Source of the DNA: Candidatus Woesearchaeota archaeon
GTDB lineage: Archaea; Nanobdellota; Nanobdellia; Woesearchaeales; UBA12501
Reading direction: 5' to 3'
Length of the DNA: 64,000 nucleotides
NCBI GenBank assembly: GCA_030651375.1
Contig: JAUSFM010000009.1
Span: 1-64,000, forward strand
How positions within the stretch are numbered: position 1 is the stretch's first letter; the number at the start of each line of letters is the position of its first letter. Made by a program: the position numbers and the translations under genes. The notes under the pieces were generated by a model, which did not search any database, was not told the origin of the DNA, and saw only the letters and a program-made list of their open reading frames with translations. Positions 57,887 to 64,000 of the stretch are shown piece by piece.

Positions 57887-58810
57887 TTACACCATTAGTG
57901 TTTGTTCAATCTTTTTCTCAAGCGCTTTTTTGACGAGTGCAGGAATATCATCATGGTAATCAGCGACAATCACACCGGCTGCGCGCAGCGCTGCTTTTTT
58001 GTCGTCAGCTTTTCCTTTGCCATAGCTGATGATGGCGCCGGCATGGCCGAGTGGAAGGTCGCGGTTGATTGTTTCGACGAATTTTCCGGAAATGAACGCG
58101 ATGACTGGCTTTGAGCAGCCGTGTTCTTTGACATAATCAGCAAGTTGTTCTTCGTACGTGCCGCCAATTTCACCAAAGACGACAATTGCTTCTGTTTCAT
58201 TGTCTTTTTCGAGCAATGGAATAAGGTCTGCGTAGGTGGTTCCAATAATGACGTCGCCGCCGATACCAATAACCGTACTTTGGCCGAAGCCTGCGCGGGT
58301 GAGGATGTTTGCGGTCTCGCCGCACATGCCACCACTCTTGGATATGAGCGCGACATTTCCAGCTGTGTACATACTTTTTTCATTCGCCGTGGCAATCGAA
58401 CCAAGCTTGCCGAGGCGTGTGTTGAGGATGCCGATGGATGACGGGCCAATAATTCTGCAGTTGTGGTACCGTGCCATCTCGACCAGTTTTGCCGTGTCTT
58501 TGACGGGCACATTTTCAGTGACAATAACAATTGTTTCAATGCGATTGTTGATTGCTTCAAGCGCTGCGTCATAGACCATGAGCGGGGGAACATAAATAAC
58601 TGATGTGTTGATATGCGCGTCGTGTTCTTTTGCTTCTCTCACACTGTCAAACACGTGCACATCTTCAACAGTCTGGCCGCCTTTGCCTGGGGTGACACCG
58701 CAGGAGATGGCGATGCCTGACGCAATCATTTCTTTGGTGGCGCGCTGGCCTTCCTTGCCGGTAATGCCTTGCACCATGGCGCGCGCGTTTTTGTTGAGGA
58801 TGATGGACAT
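57887..58810 (-). CDS. SucD/ATP-citrate-lyase-like CoA-ligase small subunit
   Basis: A 307-residue subunit: VQGITGKEGQRATKEMIASG, VTPGKGGQTVEDVHVFDSV, VPPLMVYDAALEAI, GPSSIGILN, SKSGGMCGETANIL, VIGIGGDVIIGTTYADL and PLGHAGAIISYGKGKADDK, whose His is the phosphohistidine. It pairs with the next gene upstream. I start at MSIILNKNAR, preceded by GGAGAT; the longer reading overlaps the upstream gene's end. Confidence 0.88.
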   Translation of the reverse strand: MSIILNKNARAMVQGITGKEGQRATKEMIASGIAISCGVTPGKGGQTVEDVHVFDSVREAKEHDAHINTSVIYVPPLMVYDAALEAINNRIETIVIVTENVPVKDTAKLVEMARYHNCRIIGPSSIGILNTRLGKLGSIATANEKSMYTAGNVALISKSGGMCGETANILTRAGFGQSTVIGIGGDVIIGTTYADLIPLLEKDNETEAIVVFGEIGGTYEEQLADYVKEHGCSKPVIAFISGKFVETINRDLPLGHAGAIISYGKGKADDKKAALRAAGVIVADYHDDIPALVKKALEKKIEQTLMV

Positions 58811-58814
58811 GTTT

Positions 58815-60047
58815 TTATCTCCGTTGTTTGTATTCATTTATTTTTTGGGCGGCAATTCTCGCTGCCGTTGCCATAGGTGTTTCATCGCCAAAGAGCGTGA
58901 TGTCGAGTTGGTGGCAGTCAGCGATGGTTCGCAGGTGCGCAAATGCTTCTTTGTCTCGCTGGCCAGCACGGCGGATGACAATAGGGTATTTCGGTTTGAG
59001 CTGTTCAAGCACTTCAGCAAACCCACCGAGAGTTTCAAAGATGTCCGTGAAGTTTGCCTTGCCGCCGATGACAAGACAGCCGTTCAGGCCGGGCTTCGCC
59101 AGCGTTATTTCAGCGAGCCGACGAACTTTTTCCCGCGGCGGGTTGCCGCTGTATTCCGTGTAATTTGCCGGATTGCCGCCTGCTTGAATTAATGCATCCA
59201 TAGCCGTGAGGCTTGCGCCGCCGCCTGATGCAAGCACTGCAATGTCACCGCCCATTTCAATGAATGTTTTTCCTGCAACACCACGGTGGTCGTGATAGTC
59301 AATTTTTCGTGCTTCTCGTTCACGCTCGCTCAAGACGCTTTTGTCTTCGAAGTCAGTGACGTCAGAAAAAAGCTCGTGCCGCGCAACGGCGTTGTCGTCA
59401 ATGACGATTTTTGCATCCCCTGCAAAGAGTTGGCCGCTGGATGTTTTGATAATCGGATTGATTTCAAGGGAGGTGCAGTCGTGGCGTTCGAAACAATCGT
59501 ATGCTTTTTTGATGAAAAGAGCAAGTTGGAGGAGTGTTGCGCCCGTGAATCCTGCTTGTTTTGCAATGTCCCGTGCTTGATAGTCCGAAAGACCGTGAAG
59601 AGCAGAGAACGGAACACGGATAAGGTTTCCTTTTGTTATAAGTTCTTCAACATCAACACCACCTGCCTTGGAAAAAAGTATCACTGGGCTTCTGCTGTCC
59701 GTGTCGTAAAGGATAGCAAGGAAATATTCTTCGCTCACGTCGAGCTTTTTTTCAATGAGGAGGGTGTCAACCAGCACATTATTTGCTGTTTTTTTGTAGA
59801 GGCCATCAATGAGTTTAAGCGATTCTTCAAAGTTGCTTGATTCAACAATCAGTCCGCTCTTTTTTCTGCTGCTGGCGATGACTTGGGCTTTGATAATCAC
59901 GTGCTGGTGGTCCATAAAGAATTCCTTGTAGCGCTCCTTGTGAAACGAGAGGTTGATATAGGACTTGTTATTAGTAAGAATGTGCGGCGGTGATTTTATG
60001 CCGGCGATTTTCAGGAGTTCCTTGCCTTTGTGCTCAGGGAGTTTCAT
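58815..60047 (-). CDS. ATP-grasp large subunit, citryl-CoA synthetase/ATP-citrate-lyase type
   Basis: A 410-residue ATP-grasp protein: LPEHKGKELLKIAGI, VIIKAQVIASSRKKSG, LFSKAGGVDVEEL, SLEINPIIKTSSG, then ASGGGASLTAMDALIQ, NPANYTEYSGNPPREKV, CLVIGGKANFTDI and IVIRRAGQRDKEAF. The final third (GGGAS...YTEYSG...GG.ANFT...RR.G) is characteristic of ATP-citrate lyase/citryl-CoA synthetase, not of plain succinyl-CoA synthetase. Activates citrate (or releases it) at the expense of a nucleoside triphosphate. Confidence 0.85.
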   Translation of the reverse strand: MKLPEHKGKELLKIAGIKSPPHILTNNKSYINLSFHKERYKEFFMDHQHVIIKAQVIASSRKKSGLIVESSNFEESLKLIDGLYKKTANNVLVDTLLIEKKLDVSEEYFLAILYDTDSRSPVILFSKAGGVDVEELITKGNLIRVPFSALHGLSDYQARDIAKQAGFTGATLLQLALFIKKAYDCFERHDCTSLEINPIIKTSSGQLFAGDAKIVIDDNAVARHELFSDVTDFEDKSVLSEREREARKIDYHDHRGVAGKTFIEMGGDIAVLASGGGASLTAMDALIQAGGNPANYTEYSGNPPREKVRRLAEITLAKPGLNGCLVIGGKANFTDIFETLGGFAEVLEQLKPKYPIVIRRAGQRDKEAFAHLRTIADCHQLDITLFGDETPMATAARIAAQKINEYKQRR

Positions 60048-60164
60048 ACCCCTTTGGTCGGAGCAAGAGGTTTATATAGGTTATTGTATCATCCCCTAAA
60101 CAATGCCTCTTGGCAGTGGTGAAGACAGGAAGGTTTAAAAAGGGGTGATATGATAGGCAGATGC

Positions 60165-61403
60165 ATGGGACTCACCAGTACCTTATTGAGGGTCATTCTG
60201 CCGCAAGCAGCGAATGCTGAAGCACAGCAGGCATACGAACTGTTAGAAAAAGCGCGAAACGCAGAAAACAGTGCTGCTGCAATTCCTCATCTTATCGCAT
60301 TTAAAGAAATCGTCGGTGACTCGTTTCAAAAAGATATCTACGACCTTGATGGCATTCAGGAAATTCTTGCGGAACAGGTTGCGCGAGCAATTGAAAGCAC
60401 TCATCCGCAAGGCACACAATTAAAGCTCCCTGACTGGGAAGAGATTCTTCCGTTTCTTCTCACTGCAGAAGGAGAGGGAAGTAACGGCCTGCTGGAAAAA
60501 GAACAGGTATACCTGCATCTCCGACGCCAGTCGTATGAAGGAACGCTTATCCAGATTGCGCTGGCGACCGTTGCTCAGCGAGAAAACCCCTCCTTTGATG
60601 TCGAACGTGCCTGGAGTGATTATGAAGGCATCAGAGGGCGAGCGATACATGAGGGAGCATGGAAAGGAGAACCATACCTCTTTCTTAGTATAAATGGAGG
60701 CGAACAAAAGATTTGTTCCCCAACAGAAATTGTTTATAATGCAGCGCGACAGAGTATTGCCGCGAGCATTGACCAATCATTGGAAAGTGTGCAGCCCGAA
60801 GAAATCGCATCACAGCGGTACAGCAGCTGGTTCAATCACCGCATCGCACAATTACAATCAGTTGCAGAACAGCTTTCATATTCTGACTCGAATCTTGAGG
60901 AAACAGTTGTAAATCTCAAAGCGCGAAAAGAAAAAATTGTTGAAGAAGCAAAACCACGCATTAGAAAATTAGTTGGAGAAGCACATGATTCTTTTATGGC
61001 GGCAAAAGATGAAGATGTAGAGAAAGCATATATTCATCTCGGTACGATTGTCGGTGAATATGGGGAAGTGTTGGGGATTGAGGATTACGCAGAGAGCATG
61101 AATGAGTATGCACGCCAAAAAGGAGTCGTAGAACACGCAAAAGATAATGTGATAGGGGCTCTTGTTAGACAAGCAAAAGAAAGAATTGAACGACTCCATG
61201 ACAAAGCGTATGATACTATTTTTTTAGATGATAAGGTATCTCGCGGCCAATGGGAATTCGCCTACGCCCGGCTCATGCGCCTGTCAGACGACTATGGAGA
61301 AGAGTTAGGAATTGATAACCCAGGAGTATATGCTCGTCCAGCACGCGAACGAAGGGAAGCACTGTTCCCGAAAGAAGAGATAATTGAGCATCGTATTTCT
61401 TGA
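60165..61403 (+). CDS. Long helical/coiled-coil hypothetical protein
   Basis: A 412-residue protein made almost entirely of helices and Glu/Lys/Ala-rich coiled-coil stretches (about 10-60 and 225-350). No signal peptide, membrane helix or motif. The ATG giving MGLTSTLLR is 31 nt after TTTAAAAA; an earlier ATG exists 15 nt upstream. Structural or scaffold function is possible. Not recognised. Confidence 0.6.
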   Translation: MGLTSTLLRVILPQAANAEAQQAYELLEKARNAENSAAAIPHLIAFKEIVGDSFQKDIYDLDGIQEILAEQVARAIESTHPQGTQLKLPDWEEILPFLLTAEGEGSNGLLEKEQVYLHLRRQSYEGTLIQIALATVAQRENPSFDVERAWSDYEGIRGRAIHEGAWKGEPYLFLSINGGEQKICSPTEIVYNAARQSIAASIDQSLESVQPEEIASQRYSSWFNHRIAQLQSVAEQLSYSDSNLEETVVNLKARKEKIVEEAKPRIRKLVGEAHDSFMAAKDEDVEKAYIHLGTIVGEYGEVLGIEDYAESMNEYARQKGVVEHAKDNVIGALVRQAKERIERLHDKAYDTIFLDDKVSRGQWEFAYARLMRLSDDYGEELGIDNPGVYARPARERREALFPKEEIIEHRIS

Positions 61404-61439
61404 AAGATTTAAATACACATCCCTCTTCCTCCCACCATC

Positions 61440-62330
61440 ATGCCCAACCAAACAAAAGACCAGCGCACGTTTACAGTTCTTCCCGCATCGTTAGATACAG
61501 CCGTCTTTGAAGCACTGCGTGATCGTTATGTCCCGAGCATGGCAACTATTGGCGAACAGTTGGGGAAAATGCGTGCCCTTCCGTTGCAAGAAGAACCAGC
61601 CGATTCGGGCAACTGGGTGACCAGCGGAAATTATAGCATCCGATGCCGAGAACCTGACGCGCCAACGGGCTTTTTCATCACCGCCAGCGGCGTCAACAAA
61701 ACAGAATTGGAAAAAGACGGCGTGCTGTTTGTTGAGCGAATTGATTATGATGCCGGCATCATCTATGCACACGGCACAGCATCGCCATCGCGCGAAACAT
61801 TAGTTCATGATCTTGCGTACCAAGAATTTTCTGATGTCACCGTAGTGCTTCACACCCACGACCGCGTTGCGCTTCGCTATGGCACCGCGCCAAAAACACC
61901 GCAGCCAATATTCTTTGCAAATCGCCACGAAGCAGAACAAGTGGTTGAAGCACTTGCTGATGTTGGCTATGTAAATATCCCAGAGCATGGGCAGTTTATG
62001 GTTGGAAGAACAATCTATGAAGCATTGGCACGAGCGCGAGAACACCATGAACAAGCAACGCTGAGAACTCCACTTCATCGCGCAATTGACGCAGCAATCC
62101 CTACTTGTATGGCACTGTATGCTGTTTGCGCGTTGTGGGCAAGTATACTCGAAGTACGGCACCTTCGCCAACAAACAAAAGATTGCCAGACTTCAGGAAA
62201 TCTGGCAAGCATTACCTACACCTGCGACACGCCGCGCACTATCCGTCTCAACAAAGCATATGGCGATAGTATGGAGCAACGACCTGATGGGAAATATGAA
62301 TACACCATCAACGTGCCGCCGCCGACATAA
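61440..62330 (+). CDS. Class II aldolase-like protein with C-terminal membrane anchor
   Basis: A 296-residue protein. Residues about 20-200 match the class II aldolase/adducin head domain: NWVTSGNYSIRC, FFITASGVNKTELEKDG, VVLHTHDRVALRYG (HxH zinc ligands) and IPEHGQFMVGRTIYEAL (third His). A membrane helix (about 225-241, CMALYAVCALWASILEV) and an extra outer/terminal domain follow, an unusual fusion. TTTAAATA lies about 30 nt before the ATG. Substrate likely a sugar phosphate or similar; unproven. Confidence 0.75.
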   Translation: MPNQTKDQRTFTVLPASLDTAVFEALRDRYVPSMATIGEQLGKMRALPLQEEPADSGNWVTSGNYSIRCREPDAPTGFFITASGVNKTELEKDGVLFVERIDYDAGIIYAHGTASPSRETLVHDLAYQEFSDVTVVLHTHDRVALRYGTAPKTPQPIFFANRHEAEQVVEALADVGYVNIPEHGQFMVGRTIYEALARAREHHEQATLRTPLHRAIDAAIPTCMALYAVCALWASILEVRHLRQQTKDCQTSGNLASITYTCDTPRTIRLNKAYGDSMEQRPDGKYEYTINVPPPT

Positions 62331-62348
62331 TTTGAATGATAAAAAACA

Positions 62349-62397
62349 CGGCGGCGCTGGGAGTTCCACGCCCCATCTTTTTTGCTGCGCAAAAAAG
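62349..62397 (-). pseudogene. tRNA 3'-end remnant with intron-like hairpin
   Basis: Minus strand reads ...GGCGTGGAACTCCCAGCGCCGCCG, strongly resembling the intron end, T-stem 3' strand and acceptor of the tRNA at 62479 (GGGTGAATTTCCCAGCGCCAGCG). The left part is a perfect CTTTTTTGC-GCA-GCAAAAAAG hairpin (62377-62397). The matching 5' half of a tRNA is missing, so it is read as a decayed member of the same tRNA family. Confidence 0.5.
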
Positions 62398-62428
62398 CTT
62401 GTATAGCGAGGGGCGAGCTCCTCGCGTG

Positions 62429-62462
62429 GCTCGGAGCTCACCAGTGTGTGTCGCTTTTTTTT
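62429..62462 (+). ncRNA. Possible antisense unit of the decayed cassette
   Basis: Follows TTGTATAG (62399-62406) by about 30 nt and ends CACCAGTGTGTGTCGC plus eight Ts, the same hairpin-TCGC-polyT ending seen in the antisense units at 28634 and 62644. Its 5' part (GCTCGGAGCTC) would be antisense to a loop carrying GAG. Weaker than the other units. Confidence 0.3.
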
Positions 62463-62478
62463 CTTTTGAAATGAAACA

Positions 62479-62594
62479 CGCTGGCGCTGGGAAATTCACC
62501 CAAAGAGTTTTGGCTCAAACAGGATTTGAACCCAGATATCCTTTCGGAAAGGAGTGTCTGAAACTCCTCCTCAACCAGGTTGAGGATCGCCAGC
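62479..62594 (-). tRNA. Class II tRNA-Leu-like (CAG) with T-loop intron
   Basis: Acceptor GCTGGCG/CGCCAGC, D-arm CCTC-AACCTGGTT-GAGG, anticodon arm GGAGT-TTCAGAC-ACTCC (CAG), variable arm TTCC-GAAA-GGAT, T-stem CTGGG/CCCAG. A 32-nt intron (62493-62524) interrupts the T-loop at 59/60 with UUCA/UGAA central helix and bulges AAU and UUU; it contains GAG-CCAAAA-CUC. Discriminator G73, whereas archaeal tRNA-Leu normally has A73. Position 8 is A rather than U and position 21 is T, so it may be imperfect. Confidence 0.75.
62493..62524 (-). other. T-loop (59/60) BHB intron of the tRNA at 62479
   Basis: 32 nt bounded by bulges AAU and UUU around a UUCA/UGAA helix; removal gives a UUCAAAU T-loop. Same position as in the two tRNAs at 28.5-28.9 kb. 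Confidence 0.7.
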
Positions 62595-62643
62595 GTGAGT
62601 GTGAACAAATAAGTTTTTATAGTTGATCTGCCTTCTGAGGGTC

Positions 62644-62685
62644 AGTGTCTGAAACTCTTGCACAATTTGTGCATCGCCATTTTTT
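62644..62685 (+). ncRNA. Candidate antisense RNA to the CAG tRNA
   Basis: TTTTATAG at 62615-62622 predicts a start about 62644. The RNA begins AGTGTCTGAAACTC, exactly complementary to the anticodon arm of the tRNA at 62479 (14 nt), then a GCACAA-T-TTGTGC hairpin takes the place of the D-arm, then ATCGCCA complementary to tRNA positions 3-9, then six Ts. It would bind the tRNA 5' half on both sides of the D-arm. Confidence 0.5.
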
Positions 62686-62700
62686 CTTTTTTTAATTCTA

Positions 62701-62880
62701 TAAGATACTCTTCTTAATATGCTTTGCTGGAGAAAATTCGGAAACTTTCCGGCGAATCCGGAAAATATACGGCACCGCCGGAACAGTTCCGGAAAAACGC
62801 GAGAAATCCGGAAGCCTTCCGCTGGCACCGGAAGAGAAAAAATATATCGTCGACAAAAAATAAAAAGAATATTCGGATAA
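62701..62880 (+). repeat. TTCCGG-rich dispersed element, copy C
   Basis: Starts TAAGATACTCTTCTTAATATGC, identical over 21 nt to copy B, and follows the antisense unit's terminator just as copy B does. Contains TCGGAA-ACT-TTCCGG (G-U closed), CCGGAA-CAG-TTCCGG and TCCGGAA...TTCCG. A 53-codon frame (62719-62880, MLCWRKFGNFPANPENIRHR...) aligns gap-free with copies A and B. Confidence 0.75.
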
Positions 62881-62894
62881 TACCTGGGTTATTT

Positions 62895-64000
62895 TTACTG
62901 TATTTTTCGCCGGTGCTTCTCAACCAACCATTTGAACACAATCGGCCCAATAAAAGTTGTTGCGATTGCAACCATGATAATCGCGCTGTAAATTGAAAGA
63001 GTTATCAAGCCGGCATTGAGTGCAACCGTGGCAATCACGAGTTCGGTATCGCCTTTCGGCGTCACGCCCCAACCAACCAGCAATCCTTCAAGCACTGTTT
63101 TGCCGCTTAACACTACACCGATGATGCTGCCGGCAACCGTGCCAACAATGTCGATAAGCAGCAGCACGCCAATCAATGGCAAGTTTGCAGAAATACTACT
63201 AAGATCAGTATTCATCCCTACATTCACGAAAAAAAGCGGAATCAAAAAGCCGAAGGCAATGACATGAATGGAGTGTGACAACTCATTTTTCCGCCACGGT
63301 TTGCGGTCGTGGCCAGTCAGCAATGAGTGGCGGACAAGCATGCCAGCGATGAGCGCGCCAATCAGCGAACTGATGCCAAGCATTTCTGACAGTGACGCCA
63401 TAAGCAGGACAATAATCAGCGCCCCCATAAAGAGTGTTGACTGGGATTTGTCGCGCTCAAAAATGCGCATGGCAAACGGAATGAGCGAAACGCGGAACAG
63501 GAGCACGATCAGAATAAACAAGGCACTGTCCACCAACAGTTTCCCTATGTTTGGCTGGCCAACTGTTGAGAATAACACCAGAATCGTGCTAATGAGGAAC
63601 AATTCAAATACGTCGTCAACTGCGCCGGACGTGATAATCAAATTGCCAATCTTGCTCTTGATAAGGCGCATCTCCTCCAGGATGTCGAGCGAAATCGCCT
63701 GCGAACTCACCGCCACAGCAATACCAAGAATAAGCGACGTGAGCAAGTCCAAATGAAACAAGTACCTACTGGCAACAAATCCGCCAATCAGCGGCAGGGC
63801 GGTGTTGAACAGCGCAATGAGCGCGGATTCACGCACATTTTTTTTGAATTTGAGAAGATTTATTTCAAGGCCGACAAAAAAGAACAACAGAATAATGCCG
63901 ATATTGGTTATGTACGAAAACACCGCAGTAACTTCGGGAGTAAAAAAAAATCCGTGAATGAGCGGGATGCCCAGCACCATGCCGGCAAGAATCTGGCCCA
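62895..64000 (-). CDS. Cation:proton antiporter, CPA2/KefB-like (5' part outside window)
   Basis: At least 368 residues of a polytopic antiporter; the frame stays open to the window end (GQILAG precedes the first internal Met), so the true start lies beyond. Motifs: LLFFFVGLEINL, the AVSSQAISLDILEE discontinuous-helix region, SGAVDDVFELFLIS with the ion-binding Asp pair, LIGALIAGMLVRHS, and VGWGVTPKGDTELVIATVAL. These place it in the CPA2 Na+(K+)/H+ exchanger family. A short basic C-terminus (KHRRKIQ) and no RCK domain in the visible part. Confidence 0.9.
   Translation of the reverse strand, partial: GQILAGMVLGIPLIHGFFFTPEVTAVFSYITNIGIILLFFFVGLEINLLKFKKNVRESALIALFNTALPLIGGFVASRYLFHLDLLTSLILGIAVAVSSQAISLDILEEMRLIKSKIGNLIITSGAVDDVFELFLISTILVLFSTVGQPNIGKLLVDSALFILIVLLFRVSLIPFAMRIFERDKSQSTLFMGALIIVLLMASLSEMLGISSLIGALIAGMLVRHSLLTGHDRKPWRKNELSHSIHVIAFGFLIPLFFVNVGMNTDLSSISANLPLIGVLLLIDIVGTVAGSIIGVVLSGKTVLEGLLVGWGVTPKGDTELVIATVALNAGLITLSIYSAIIMVAIATTFIGPIVFKWLVEKHRRKIQ

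Noticed and set aside
58811-58837. Upstream start (MNTNNGDKN) for the SucD-like subunit
   Set aside because: It overlaps the upstream gene and has no ribosome site, while the ATG at 58810 has GGAGAT at good spacing.
57141-60047. Plain succinyl-CoA synthetase plus citrate synthase
   Set aside because: The large subunit has the ATP-citrate-lyase-specific C-terminal block and the third protein is too short for citrate synthase and matches citryl-CoA lyase.

Overview
The window is a stretch of an archaeal chromosome, most likely from a DPANN-type lineage such as Woesearchaeota/Pacearchaeota (lineage is inference). Archaeal markers are ribosomal protein S6e, aIF1A, archease, CDP-archaeol synthase (CarS), a DRG-type GTPase, and TATA boxes (TTTATAAA / TTTAAATA) placed 28-32 nt before many start codons, which implies leaderless mRNAs. 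Leadered genes instead carry GAGGTG/GGAGG Shine-Dalgarno sites. Many genes have a bacterial flavour (LspA, FolC, bacterial-type ThrRS, VKOR/DsbA/CcdA, M23 peptidase, a class A beta-lactamase-like hydrolase).

Layout. 1-7.1 kb: small membrane proteins, archease, two GTPases, a UbiB/ABC1 kinase with a phasin-like partner, and a small winged-helix regulator behind a repeat-rich spacer. 7.2-15.3 kb: thrS, a deoxyhypusine-synthase-like enzyme with a zinc knuckle, aIF1A, an lspA operon, a HAD phosphatase and a TctA-like permease. 15.3-28.4 kb: patatin, CarS, FolC, S6e, radical SAM, an M23 peptidase operon, a VapBC pair, thioredoxin/NYN genes and a truncated helicase. 28.4-29.1 kb and 62.3-62.9 kb: the most unusual regions, described below. 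29-42 kb: central metabolism (phosphoglycerate mutase-like, enolase, glutamate dehydrogenase, aldehyde dehydrogenase, class III aminotransferase, malic enzyme) with a possible structured RNA at 34.4 kb. 42-50 kb: an envelope redox set (DsbA-like, CcdA, two VKOR proteins, a CuA-type lipoprotein). 50-64 kb: IMP dehydrogenase, a low-GC accessory patch, a tRNA-dihydrouridine synthase, a split pair of 2OG-Fe oxygenase-like proteins, an ATP-citrate-lyase-type three-gene cluster and a cation/proton antiporter cut by the window edge.

The best candidate for an undescribed system is a tRNA/antisense cassette. Three class II (long variable arm) tRNA genes, all on the minus strand, share three features: a 32-37 nt bulge-helix-bulge intron in the T-loop (59/60), a G at discriminator position 73, and, in two of them, a GAA (phenylalanine) anticodon that does not fit a class II body. 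Upstream of each lies a divergent plus-strand unit: a TATA box, about 30 nt later a sequence antisense to the D/anticodon half of that same tRNA, then a hairpin and a T-run. At both loci the unit is followed directly by a roughly 150 bp TTCCGG-rich repeat, of which a third copy lies alone at 15.35 kb. Function is unknown; a tRNA-antisense regulatory or toxin-antitoxin-like role is speculation.

Genes that appear to work together: gdh + aldehyde dehydrogenase + aminotransferase (amino acid/semialdehyde oxidation with 2-oxoglutarate recycling); citryl-CoA synthetase-like subunits + citryl-CoA lyase + malic enzyme (C4/C2 interconversion); DsbA + VKOR + CcdA + thioredoxin/glutaredoxin (thiol redox); LspA + a lipobox-containing cupredoxin (bacterial-type lipoprotein maturation).
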